Assembly: GCA_022813625.1 (NCBI GenBank)
Contig: JAKLMB010000035.1
Span: 62,001-126,000, forward strand
Reading direction: 5' to 3'
From: Aaosphaeria pasadenensis
Lineage: Eukaryota; Ascomycota; Dothideomycetes; Pleosporales
Length of the DNA: 64,000 nucleotides
Shown here piece after piece: positions 46,443 through 57,535 of this stretch; the first letter of the stretch is position 1, and each line of letters begins with the position of its first letter. The notes under the pieces were generated by a model, which saw nothing but the letters and a program-made list of their open reading frames with translations, did no database searches and was not told where the DNA came from. Both the position numbers and the translations under genes were made by a program.

Positions 46443-47196
46443 ATGGGTCGCGAACTCCAGAAGAAGAAGAATAGGTCGTCGATACCTAAGCGCCGCCAAA
46501 ACCCGAAGTCGAAGAAGAAGATACTTTCCAACCCAATCATTGCGGCGAACTGGTAATTTTTCTCTGGTCTCGTCCCAAGAACTATTCATTCTCACAATTC
46601 TAAATAGGAATCAAAAGGAGACTCTGTCGCAAAATTACCGCCGACTCGGATTGACTGCGCGTCTCAATCATTCCACAGGTGGTACGGAGAAATCAATCAA
46701 GCTCCTCGGCCTCAACGATCCAAACTCCTCCCGCGCCGATGCAGCCGCAGACAGCACCGCCAACAAGTTGAACATCGTTAGCACCGCCCCAAAAACAACC
46801 GGAACAGCTGAGATCGAGGTCGAACGCGATCCGGAAACCGGCGCGATTTTGCGAGTCATCGGCGGAGACGAACCTAATGACAACCCCCTCAACGATCCTT
46901 TGAACGAGCTCGAGGACAGTGATCCTGAGGAGTGGAATGGATTCGCTATGGTTCCAGAGGGCGTGAGTGACAACCCAGTCGTGAGGCAGTTGGAGGAGCA
47001 AGCGAGGAATGGTGTAAGGAAAGCGCCACGAAAGCAGAGCCAGAGGGAAGAAGAATGGATTGAAAGTCTAGTGAAAAAGCACGGAGAGAATTACAAGAAG
47101 ATGGCCTGGGACCGAAAACTGAATCCAATGCAGCAGACTGAGGCTGACATCCGAAAGAGGGTCGCAAAGTGGAAGGCTGCGCATGCGGAGGATTAA
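46443..47196 (+). CDS. nop16: Ribosome biogenesis protein Nop16
   Basis: Nucleolar factor for 60S ribosomal subunit assembly (family knowledge). Exons 46443-46552 and 46608-47196 give 232 residues. The start MGRELQKKKNRSSIPKRR is the conserved basic N-terminus, and the intron join restores NPIIAANWNQKETLSQNYRR. The middle is more variable and acidic (NELEDSDPEEWNGF). The C-terminal conserved block reads REEEWIESLVKKHGENYKKM, then WDRKLNPMQQTEADIRKRVAKW, typical of Nop16. Length is normal and both conserved ends are intact. It shares a short promoter with the ZIP transporter on the other strand. Confidence 0.95.
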
Positions 47197-47990
47197 AAGT
47201 TGTGCTGCATGCGATTTTTTCAGACGATTAAATCCTCAATTGCCGACATCGTCCAGTCGACAACACTGCAAGCACTGATTGTTCTATTGCATATTACGGA
47301 GTAAGGCGTTTCTATATAGCCCTGAGAAAAAGGGAGTTACATATCCTCAATCATTGGCTTTTGATGCCTTCACATTTGCAACAACTATCAAGATCTTCCT
47401 AAAAACCCTGTTCTACTGCTTATGCTAGGGGTCCGGCATCTCAACAACTTTTATAATACTTAGAAACCCCGATGAACAATTTGTCATACGACTGGCTCAC
47501 GGCGACTTTTCAATTTCGATTTGACTGCCCTTCAAGTCCACGTCAGATCTTTGCATGGCTCATAAATTGCTATTCGAATATGCGGGCAAAATCAGGAATC
47601 TTCGACTTCTCCATACAGGATCGCTGCCACTCGTTCGGTGAGATACCCAAGCAAAAGAACCGCGTACAGCCCAAGTGACTGTGTCAAATTTTCGAGACGG
47701 AGTTTTCTTTAGCAGAGTTTGCACCTCTATAACAGAGAGCATCACAAGCACGACCCGCCGTCGGTGGATAGGTAGAATAGGTAGATATCATGATCTACTT
47801 AATGCCCCTCCTTTGCACGCGATCTTCGAATGGCCCCATCCATCCTGATATGCCACGATACCTATTGTTAGGTATCTTTATTCATTCGTGCCAAGCATCA
47901 AGCGATGTAAATCATGGAAAGCTGTTCTTATTTGTATCGGCAGGTATCAGTGGATTGCAGCATCTCATTACTATCCTGGGCATTTCATTT
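47197..47990. other. Convergent 3' flanks
   Basis: Lies between the nop16 stop and the stop of the converging membrane-protein gene. No gene supported. Confidence 0.5.
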
Positions 47991-49206
47991 CTAGAAGCTA
48001 GACTTTGCCCCGACCTGATATTCATCATTCAACTGGACCGTACTACTCGACACACTCCTACTATCCTCCTTCTCCGCCGCATCGTGCACAACAGTCGTAG
48101 CAATCGTCTTCATAATCCCCGCTGCGCCCCTCACCTCATCAAGACTACTATCACTCTCTTCCTCTCCCCCCCGCGCAGTATGATTACCACGAATGGTCGT
48201 CGTATGCGTCGTGTTCCCCACTTTCGTGCCGTGCGCGCTGCGTGACGCAAGCTCAGTCGGGTATGAATTGCTGCCGGAGTGGAAGGCGTCGGTCCTCTCG
48301 TTCCCGCGTACGATCTTGGATATCAGGTCGGCCATGGAGCATTCGATGTTGAGTTTTACGATGTAGGATACCGGGTGGAATTGGACGTAGATGAAGGTAT
48401 TTCGGAGGGACATCATGCCGATTAGTAGGACCTAAGCAACTGTCGTTAGCGTCGTGTATTCGTGAGACAAGGGAAGCGGTTTTGAACTTACGTCCATCGA
48501 TAACGAGACGACGATGATGATTGCGTTGAAATTGAATAGTGGAGTGTACTTGGTTAGGCCTTTTGAGATCAACCTGGCCCTGACTAGGTAGAGGAAATAT
48601 GCGTTCAGAGCGAAGTCAATCAGGAGGTAGATGACTTTCTCGATGCGGTCCCAGATCTCGTTCAGATGAATCCACATGGGGGATATCTGCATTCGGGCCG
48701 GAATCCATATACAGTAGACAGAGATATTGATGAGTCCAACAGCGACGAATAAAGCCCATTTGAGCTTTGTAGCTTTTCGCTTGTCTGTCATGACGAGCGC
48801 CACTCGGTTGGCAATGATCTGAATAAGTAGCTGGGTCTGGAGGACCCAGGTTGTTACGAGGATGAAGAAGAATCCGAAACTATCATGGTTCGTGTCAGTC
48901 CAGCTCAGCGTTCACTACGATGTAAGGACGTGACCGTGTTTCCTTTCCCTGATACTCGAACTCGAAGAAAAGTGTGACGTACGATCCTTGTATATCTTCG
49001 TGTAAGAACAACCATGTAAGTACGGCCATAACCAAATTTACGATCAGTTCGGACCAACACATCCACGGATAGGGATTCCATATCTTCTTCGTTCGCTTGT
49101 ACATTGCCATTGACTGTCGCCCAATTTTCATTCCAGTGAGGATGACAAAACCTATCGTGAAGCCAAAAGCAATGGACGGAACGTCCATGATGGATTCTCG
49201 CGCCAT
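47991..49206 (-). CDS. Multi-pass (about seven-helix) membrane protein of unknown function
   Basis: Exons 48983-49206, 48492-48879 and 47991-48431 give 350 residues with clean joins (DIQGS to FGFFFILVTTWVL; VVSLSMD to VLLIGMMSLRN). About seven hydrophobic segments occupy the first 240 residues: IAFGFTIGFVILTG, MCWSELIVNLVMAVLTWLFL, FGFFFILVTTWVLQ, LKWALFVAVGLINISVY, VIYLLIDFALNAYFLYLV, FNAIIIVVSLSMDVLLIGM, and a weaker one around the start of the tail. A serine/threonine-rich cytosolic tail of about 110 residues follows, with NTTHTTTIRGNHTARGGEEE. This layout is common among uncharacterised Pezizomycotina integral membrane proteins. There is no retinal-binding lysine motif or obvious GPCR motif. 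The start was chosen at MARESIMDVP; upstream in-frame ATGs exist. Confidence 0.75.
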
Positions 49207-52200
49207 GGTCAGTTTGCGGGGTCGATCCAGCCAGATAGCCCAGTAAAGTCGTATATCTTCGCAACAGCAGCCGTCGGAACAAGTCGAAAGAGTCAACAAC
49301 ACCTGTGTGCTATCAAGCTGGTGAAGGATTTTTTTCCCACATGGCAGTATACTTATAATCCTTCAAGCATCCCCCTATCATCTGATCTTTGAGCCACGCA
49401 GGTTGCCTGAAAACTGTAGATCTTGGAGGATCTGTGATTATCAGTGAGCTAATTGCTGGGTACCATGTCCACATCAAGTCCTCCAAAGACAGGTTGGCCG
49501 ACATCTTGGTTACTGGATTTGGTAACAGTATAGACAGAGGCTGAGATTTTCAACAGGGTTCCTTGAATTAACGAGTCGCGATGTGGAGTCTACAATGTTG
49601 ATCAACAGGATCGGGGGTGATCCTGTAGTGCTAATTGGACCCGCGTGCCGCGGTTAGGGAGCCGTGAGTGCCACGCCGCCCTCGCGCCGGACAACAGGAA
49701 CAGGAAAAAGGCTTTGCCCCATGATATTCGCCCCAGATGCCGCAGACTGCTTGTGGAAACAATGAGGAGAACAGTACAATTGATTCATGGGTATGGGGAA
49801 AGGGAGGTAGTCCGTCTCCAAGGCATCCACACACCTCATGGAAAGGAAATGGACTCTCACAATCGACCAAAGCGGGATTTGAGGTTTTTTGTGGCTTGCA
49901 TTTTGGCGATACATCTCCATTTAGAGGCAGTTACACTTACTCTTCAGGTTTGGTGCCGACGTTATGATCATAGCTAGTGATTGGTTTACATATCTCTCGG
50001 TCTATTGCTCCTACGCTGGCTGAGTGTACCTCGTAGAGTCGCCAAAGAGCCCGTAATGAATTGTAGCGTAGTTCTCGTGCTAGCACTAGGCACCCGGGCG
50101 GCACTGTTGAGCCGGCCAATCACCCATAGGACTAAAATCTGGGGGGCTATTCGGATCCGATTCTAGCAATCTGGATTGTTCAAGTACTTGTAGCAGCTGG
50201 TGATTAACAGGAGTCCTGCAAAGACCTTCCCCGCTAGCTTCTGCCTGAGCCAAGGCGACTACTGTTCACTACTTGTAAGTGTAAAGGGATGAGGCCTAGC
50301 CAATAAATCCTTCCATGGCGGGAGGCCACTGCAAGACTGCCCATGGTAAGCCTTTCTTCTTATATTGGGAAGATATATCACGCCATTGTTCAGGCTTGGG
50401 TGCACGCTATCTAGGAATACAATAATGGTTAGAATTTGATTGAGATAGAAACTTACATACAGTGAAGTAGCTAGCAGTGATCAAATACAATCCATTAAAA
50501 CACCCAATGTTGAGCCATGTCATTCATACATGACGACAGCAAACGAACAGCAGTTCTTCGTAGCTAATCATGGACTTACTGCTCTTGTCGCATGCATCGT
50601 ACAAGCATTGACTCAAAGCTTGCTACTGTATTCGGCTGAGGCTTTTACGTACTTCTTGGACAGGATGAACTGGCGTGGAGAGCAATGATCTTGATGTTGA
50701 GTGTTTCGATAATCTATGAGAGGACGAAATTGTGACGAGAATACCTGCGTTCTAAGATTGATAAACGGATGCTCCATGGAGAAGTAATACGAAATGACAT
50801 ACCTCGTACATTAATCAGCGCAATGTGCGAAAGTCACGAGAAGCATCCGCTGGATTTGAAAGCACTTAACGAGCGGTAAGGAACCTTTTCCGTGGCCCAT
50901 TGCACGCATTCACCCTTGCCACGTGGTATCCCGAGCTGGCCCATAGTTTCCGAACACGGGACCACGTTCCATGCAACGATGACTTTGACCAAAAAAAATT
51001 AATTCTTGATCATGCCAATCGCCTACCAGAAGTGGCGGTAATGGTTGGTGCCACCCGCACCGCAATAAGTCAGCCATATGTCTAATTGCCACGCAACAAA
51101 AGCTTTTCCATTTTCGAAGTCTCCGTTTTATGCATACAAGAAGTAATATTACCACCCGCAGAAAGAACCTGGGGCTCCTGATTGGCTAGTAGTTATTATG
51201 ATCTTTATGGAAGATTGGAAGCACAAATTTTAAAGAGGAGTAGAATTCTCCTCAAGAGGTAATTCATGATCTTTAGCCATTAACCGCGACTCGTATTCTC
51301 ATAATCTTTGGGTAATGATTAGCATTCCATGATTCCTCTCAGTAGGTATTCATTAAGAGGCTCTCAAACAAGACAGCAGGTGTTAGGTAATCTTTCACTT
51401 CATTGGAGCCCGCAAACAGCTGACAAAGGAAATGCGATCAATGCAAGGGTAATCTATCCTTTAGCTTTGATATTACGAGCAACGAACAAAGAAGCAAAAC
51501 CTATCGGATTTAACCCCATACTGTTCATTGAGCCAACCGTTTCAGGTTATAGACCCGCGGATTTAAGGCTTATTTACCCGCGTGTGAATGGACAAAGCAC
51601 CTGTTCACCAGTTGTTGTGGAGGTTGACCACCACGGATGTTGGCGGAAGCTTGACCAACCATTCCACCACTGACCTTGAATTTTTTGTATACGCCTGACC
51701 ACAACTATGACGCAATTGATGGGGTTTCAAATGGTCATTTCAACAGTCAAGCCTTTGAGCCTCACGCATGGATCGTCACCGTGAACTACTCGTACGAGCA
51801 TCTTGAAATACACTTCCGACATTTGTAGTTTGCGATGCACATCATCGAAATGATTAGTCACGCATCCCTCACTATTGTTATAGAATAATACAAAGTTATC
51901 AGAATCAGTTTGTAGATAATTTTCGTCCCTTCAGTTCTGTGAAACTCAATTCGATGTCATGTTCAATCTCACGATCCCCAGACTTTTCCCCCGGCGGGAT
52001 GAGGTACACGCGAGCCCGATTGTGGTACATCCGCAACGTTCCGTACCACGAGATACAGCATTTAGTTCAGATCCACAATGTCATATCCGAAGTCGTATGC
52101 ACTCCACTCCCCACTGGGGCTCCGACTTTCTAAGCCATTGACACCGTTACGTCGGTATCCAGTTCGGGAGAACCCTGTTCCCACTGGCCGAGCTGTCAGC

Positions 52201-52305
52201 TATGTAATTGATGAGCATTCTGCTTAAATAGTGCTTATTCTGCCCCTCGTGAACCAAGATCCTACTGTTTTACTTCATCATACAACTCTATATTCAACAG
52301 TAAAC
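49207..52305. other. 3.1 kb gene-poor stretch between divergent genes
   Basis: No gene that I can support. Open frames of 60-114 codons (49645-49977, 50910-51155 minus, 51329-51673, 51939-52133) show no domain or splice structure. The two ends hold the promoters of the flanking divergent membrane-protein genes. Confidence 0.45.
52109..52119. promoter_or_regulatory. Inverted pair of CreA-like sites
   Basis: CCCCACTGGGG contains overlapping CCCCAC and CTGGGG on opposite strands, about 190 bp before the start of the hexose-type transporter. Both match SYGGRG. Confidence 0.45.
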
Positions 52306-54104
52306 ATGAACTTCTTCAAAAGAGTGCAGCATCCAGTCCAAGACTTGCGGCGACGCAGTTCTGTGGTTGTTGCGGCACATGAAGGCTATGATACTAGGCC
52401 TCTACCGCGTTTGACATGGCTAGGTGTAGGCATGGGTATTCTTGTTTCCATGGGTAGGGTACACTGAAATCCGAAAAGTCCAAGCAGAAGTTTAACGAAA
52501 CGTAGGCGGATTCATCTTTGGTTACGACACAGGTCAGATCTCAGGTTTCCTTGAGATGACAGACTTCCTACGTCGATTCGGCCAACGGCATGCTGATGGG
52601 ACCTACTACTTCTCCAACGTCAGAGCCGGCCTAATCGTTGCAATGGTATGTAGCATTCTCGTTTTATACAATCATTGGCTAATCATTGATTTAGCTGTCT
52701 ATTGGTACACTCATTGGTGCCCTTCTCGCAGCTCCCATAGCAGACCGTGTGGGTCGAAAACCTAGCATGACGTTCTGGTGTATAATTTTCTCCGTTGGAA
52801 TGATCGTACAAATATCCGCAACGAATAAATGGTACCAGGTCATGCTGGGTCGGCTAGTTGCCGGATTCGGCGTTGGTGCTTTGTCTCTTGTTGTTCCCAT
52901 GTACCAAGCAGAGACGGCACCTCGCCATATTCGTGGAGCCTTGATATCTACGTACCAGCTCATGATCACCTTCGGCATCTTCCTTGCCGCTGTTTTCAAT
53001 TATGCAGCTGAGCGACACCAAGATGGAAAGGCTGCGAGCTGGCAGATCACAATGGGACTGAGCTTTGTCTTTGCCGCCATCCTGGGTGTTGGTATTCTTT
53101 TCTTCAACGAGACCCCTCGATACGACGCTCGCCATGGCCGGATAGTCAGAGCTAAAAAGACAATGATGAAGGTTTATGGAGTACCCGAGAACCACTACAG
53201 CATCTATCACGAGATGGCCGAGATCGAGCGAAAGTTGGCGGAGGAGGATCGACAAGGAAGCGCGATTCGAGAATGGTTAGGCATGTGGAAGGCACCTAAG
53301 ATGGCATATAGATTGTTTCTAGGCATGGGACTGCAGATGTTTCAGCAGCTTACTGGGTGCGTAATCTGCTCTCATTCTTTCCACGCAGCAACACTAACAG
53401 CTACTCAGCGCAAACTACTTCTTCTACTATGGAACCACTATTTTTGTGGGAACTGGTATCCGCAACTCGTTTGTCACACAAATGATTCTTGTAAGTCTTT
53501 GTTTCCAGCACCTTATCACATCATGAACTGACAACTTTAGAACGGTATCAACTTTGGCGTCACATTCTATGGCCTGTATATCGTCGAGCACTACGGCCGT
53601 CGCAAGTCTCTCATCGCCGGCTCCATCTGGATGTTCATCTGCTTCATGATCTTCGCCTCAGTCGGACACTTCGTCCTTGACCGCTCAGATCCCTCGCGCA
53701 CGCCCAAGGCCTCCATCGCTATGATATGCTTCGCCTGCTTCTTCATCTTCGGCTTCGCAACAACATGGGGACCTATGATATGGGCCATCTGTGGAGAGCT
53801 CTACCCATCCCGCTACCGTGCTAAGGCCATGGCACTCAGCACCGCATCGAACTGGCTTTGGAACTTCTTACTCGCATTCTTCACTCCGTTCATTACTGGC
53901 GCTATTGACTTTAGGTATGGGTACGTATTTGCTGGGTGTAACATCCTCGCCGGCATTGGTGTCTATCTCTTCGTCATCGAAGGTCAGGGACGGACATTGG
54001 AGGAGATCGATACGATGTACATTATGGGTGTCAAGCCTTGGGAAAGTTCCAAATGGCAATTCCCTGAAGAGGAGCGCATTGCGAAGAAAGAAGACCAGGC
54101 ATAA
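52306..54104 (+). CDS. MFS hexose-type sugar transporter
   Basis: Plasma-membrane sugar porter. Exons 52306-52453, 52506-52645, 52695-53356, 53409-53490 and 53541-54104 give 531 residues. Diagnostic motifs: GGFIFGYDTGQISGF in helix 1, PIADRVGRKPSM (sugar transport signature 1), LGRLVAGFGVGALS then VPMYQAETAPRHIRG (signature 2), FFNETPRYDARHGR before the central loop, GLQMFQQLTGANYFFYYGTT in helix 7 (restored by the 53357-53408 intron) and WAICGELYPSRYRAKAMALS. The QQLTGxNYFFYYG form is typical of glucose/hexose carriers such as fungal Hxt and Rco-3-like proteins. An inverted CreA-like site in the promoter fits glucose control. The C-terminal tail is acidic-basic and short. Confidence 0.93.
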
Positions 54105-55390
54105 GTGATGCTCTGGCCTGGTATGATCACGCGGTAATGAGATGTTTTGTGAGGAGGTGTCTGATAAATTGAGGGTTTTCTTTTTGGAGATCGATCAAGT
54201 CTCATAGGCGGCTGGTGTTAGGTGCTTCAACGGATCACATTCTTGTACATAATGTTAATGAAGTAAATGCAACAAGTAAACTAAAGACCAATTGCTCGTG
54301 ATGGGATATATTTATTATGACCGTATCATTACCCATTAACTTATAATTCTCAATACTCTAAGATTGGATGTGTGCCATGATATGCGATGCTGGGTCAATT
54401 TAGGACAGGACATGGTATTGTAAGGTGAACAAAGAATCGTTACGTATAGTAGCATAGCCGCGTCCTAAACAGTCCGACTTGCCGGCTTGCCGTGATATTA
54501 GTCCCTTTAAATCAGCCAACCTCAAGATCGCAAAACCCAACTGTGCCAGCGGAGACTGGAGTGGCCAGAGAACAGTTGCAGCAAGCGATGGGGGCTATTT
54601 ACTACATGGAGTAGTCCGACCGTTGGTTGTCCGATTCAATAGCCCTATGACGGACCCATGGCCGTCTCCTCAAATCTAGAACGCCTCGGATTTCACCCCT
54701 AAGTGACGTGAGACCTCGTATATGGTGTTTGCACGAGATGTGTTTGAACACATTGCGGAAGTCCTTCGGCTAGACGGATGCTGCTGGTATCTTGGGCGTA
54801 ATCATGAATGAAACTGCGGCGCAACTAAGCTCGCTTAACGATGTACACCACGATTTGGTAGCTTACAATGAATTACCAGATTTAGAAAACTATGAATGAA
54901 TCCGAGATGGTTATAAACACATCGCGTTGGGGAAACACGATACTCAAGCAAAATACTGCAAAATGACTCCGGACTGAACACTTTGGTCGTTGTTGATGGT
55001 GATTAATTCAGTGGAGTCGATAGGTCTCGCGGCACGAAGGATCGTTAAGCTTAATTGCGAAGCATAGGAACGTAAGCCCAAGTACCAACATGTCTGTGGC
55101 GCAGACAATTGTGATACAAGGCAATAAGCCAAATAGCAGACTTTGCCCCACTTTGGAGAATGGTCCTAGTGGCTTTCCGAATGTGCATCGTGTTCTCGGC
55201 GCGTTCTATTTTATGATAAATACCCTCGTTGGCATCTTGTGGGGAGTTCAGTGTTTTTGTGAACAAATCCGAGATTGTTCACCAGTCATTCATTCACACT
55301 CGACCCCACCGTCATTGACCGATATCATACATTCACTCCTTCTACACTCGCTCTTTACGACCATTCTTTCACAGTCACTACGAACTTGCT
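54105..55390. other. Intergenic stretch
   Basis: Holds the 3' flank of the transporter and the promoter of the small secreted protein. No gene supported; a 62-codon minus frame at 54944-55132 has no features. Confidence 0.45.
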
Positions 55391-55841
55391 ATGAATTACC
55401 TTCTCTTTCCAACTATTATCCTGTCGGTCCTTACCACGGTCACAGAAGCCAGGCCTACCAGACACTACACGCCTCGTCAGGCACCAGCACCCACCGATGT
55501 ATGCGGAGCCGTATGGTACAACAAGCCAGTTCTCGGCCTGTACAATGACCCATACTTCGATTCAGAACTAGTCACCAATGGGTGCTCAAACTTTCCAATC
55601 AAGGTTGCATTTGCTCGACACTCCGGTCTCCCTGGGGCCTGCAACATCTGCGAGTTCTTCTCGTGAGTACTACTTTAATTGAACTGTAGAGCAGAGAACT
55701 AATGACTTTAACAGGAACAATGACTGTGGTGGTGATGTCGTACAAACGATATCCTCAGAGAAGAACCTAGACATTGCGCAGGGCGTCGTTGTCCCACAAG
55801 CACAGAGTTACAAGTGCCGGATCTCATTGCAAGACGAATAG
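55391..55841 (+). CDS. Small secreted six-cysteine protein
   Basis: Exons 55391-55662 and 55715-55841 give 132 residues. The N-terminus MNYLLFPTIILSVLTTVTEA is a clear signal peptide, with probable cleavage after residue 20. The mature part of about 112 residues has six cysteines (38, 65, 84, 87, 95, 125), enough for three disulfides, in DVCGAVWYNKPV, NGCSN, PGACNICEFF, NNDCGGD and SYKCRISL. The intron has GTGAGT and an ACAG acceptor, with a CTAAT branch site. Small secreted cysteine-rich proteins of this size are often effectors, antifungal peptides or wall proteins; nothing here decides between these. I recognise no named family. Confidence 0.75.
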
Positions 55842-56272
55842 CCAAATTGCAACACTGTCTGAATCCTAGTTCTGGCTGACCAAGTTAAAAAGCTTGTATA
55901 ACACTCATTTTGTCTTCAATTTTGTATGTTCATGTTTTTTGCGAGTATTGGGTATTAGAGGCAAATGAGATGATACCCAGTTCTGGCCGATATTTTATCC
56001 AGAGAGATTTCTCTGTGTTTCAGTACGTATTGGAATTACCACGAGGGGGCATGGGGTTACAATAAGCAAAATACACTCGTTTCAACCTACTCATGACATA
56101 TTGAATTGATTTTGTGTTCAGCAATTAACATAACATAGATAGGAAATCTACCAGATTTGCATCTAGTGCAACTTACAACATTTATTGAAGGAGATATACT
56201 ACTGCTCATGGTTGCGCTATCCAAGAGTGAGTTTTACACGGATAGCATGAAAATAGACTCAAGGTCAACGGT
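55842..56272. other. Convergent 3' flanks
   Basis: AT-rich space between the secreted protein stop and the stop of the Helo-like gene. No gene seen. Confidence 0.5.
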
Positions 56273-57185
56273 CTATTTCATGAACGCAAGGAAATCAGCA
56301 CCATCCATGTTTCCCATCACCACTCTTCCTCTTGCTCCCACGTAATTGTCATCATAATTATGAGTAGCACTACCCGTAGGGATGTTTCCGATATTACCAT
56401 AGACAGCTCTTGCATCGCCTTCAGCCTTGTTCTTGCGGAAAGAGTGGCCAGCCGTGTGCGTTGCTTCGTTTGCCGCTGCCTGGTACAGAGGGATGCATTG
56501 CGATAGAATTGCTTGCTGTTGTTCCTCCAACCTGCGAATGCTGATCTGTATCTCCTCATTGCCTTCAGGCTCGACGGTGAGCAATTGTTCCAGGCGTGAA
56601 TTCACTCGATTCAAATCGGCTGAAATTTGTACCTCGGTGGCTATGATACTATTCTGAAGTGCTTTAAGGGTATTCCAGTTGATGGACGTTGGGGTTCTAT
56701 GAGATCAGATGTTAGCCGTCTATATCGTATTGTTAAATTATACCTTACAGTGTAGCCACGTATAATCCCAGGGTAAGACTCGCTTTCCAACTAGCAATCC
56801 TCATCCGAAAATCATTGATGTTTTTCCTTTGGAAGCTCAATTTGAGACCATCTCTAAAGCTTCTCTTTCCATCAGATGAATTCTCGGTGAGCTTCTCCAA
56901 CTTTGCCTTAAAGTCTTGACAAGCAACATCACAGCCTTGAAGAGTTCTGTCCACTGCTTCTAAGTATGCAATCTGCTTGTCTCCCATCATCGAAGCGTGA
57001 TCGCCGAGGTTCGCTCTCAAAGTGTCCAAGATCTGATTGAGAGTTATGACCTCTTCACTAAGGTCTTTGAACACCGAAGGGCTGCCGTGAATCGTCGAGA
57101 TCAATTCATAGAGTTCTCTGCTGCTCGAATAGGCAAGGCTGACGACTGTTATTACGCCCGCAGCAACATTGAGGAGGTCTGCCAT
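56273..57185 (-). CDS. Helo-like-domain protein with C-terminal amyloid-type repeats (candidate cell-death effector)
   Basis: Exons 56749-57185 and 56273-56696 give 286 residues. Residues 1-150 resemble the fungal Helo-like N-terminal domain (PF17111-type): MADLLNVAAGVITVVSLAYS is a hydrophobic first helix, followed by KDLSEEVITLNQILDTLRAN and a helical bundle. In this group the first helix is thought to attack membranes when the protein oligomerises (family knowledge). Helical residues 150-229 follow. The last 57 residues are polar and hold two related motifs: GDARAVYGNIG near 239-249 and VGARGRVVMGNMDG at 265-278, then aromatic residues F281 and F284. The spacing and the G-N turns resemble HET-s-type amyloid repeats. 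A divergent NACHT-WD40 receptor, 350 bp away, carries a matching motif at its N-terminus. Cell-death function is an inference. Start chosen at 57185; an ATG 13 codons upstream is in frame. Confidence 0.8.
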
Positions 57186-57535
57186 TGCTTGGATGTAATG
57201 AAGAGTGAACTTATTGAAGACCACAGCGTCACACTGCAGTTTCCGTCTTTTTTCAACGTCTTATTGCCGTGCTGTAGGAACATAGTGATATGAACGCCGG
57301 TCGCTTGCGATGATGCAAGGTTCAGCTACGACTTGGCAAACTGCGAGCCTCGTCACAACTGCCGCCACATGTAATCGCACATGTCAGGCTGAAGACCAAA
57401 TTGAAATATCAGCGCAGTCTTCCAATGTCACTCTCAATGAATCTTCGTCCTTGGGTGTCGCGCTCTCTCAAAACCGTCCACTGCTTCTCAAACGGCTAAC
57501 TCGAAGCCTCCCCACGTGTACCACGAGCCGAATCG
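57186..57535. promoter_or_regulatory. Bidirectional promoter of the effector and receptor pair
   Basis: 350 bp between divergent start codons. Joint expression of the pair would be expected if they act together. No clear TATA box seen. Confidence 0.55.
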
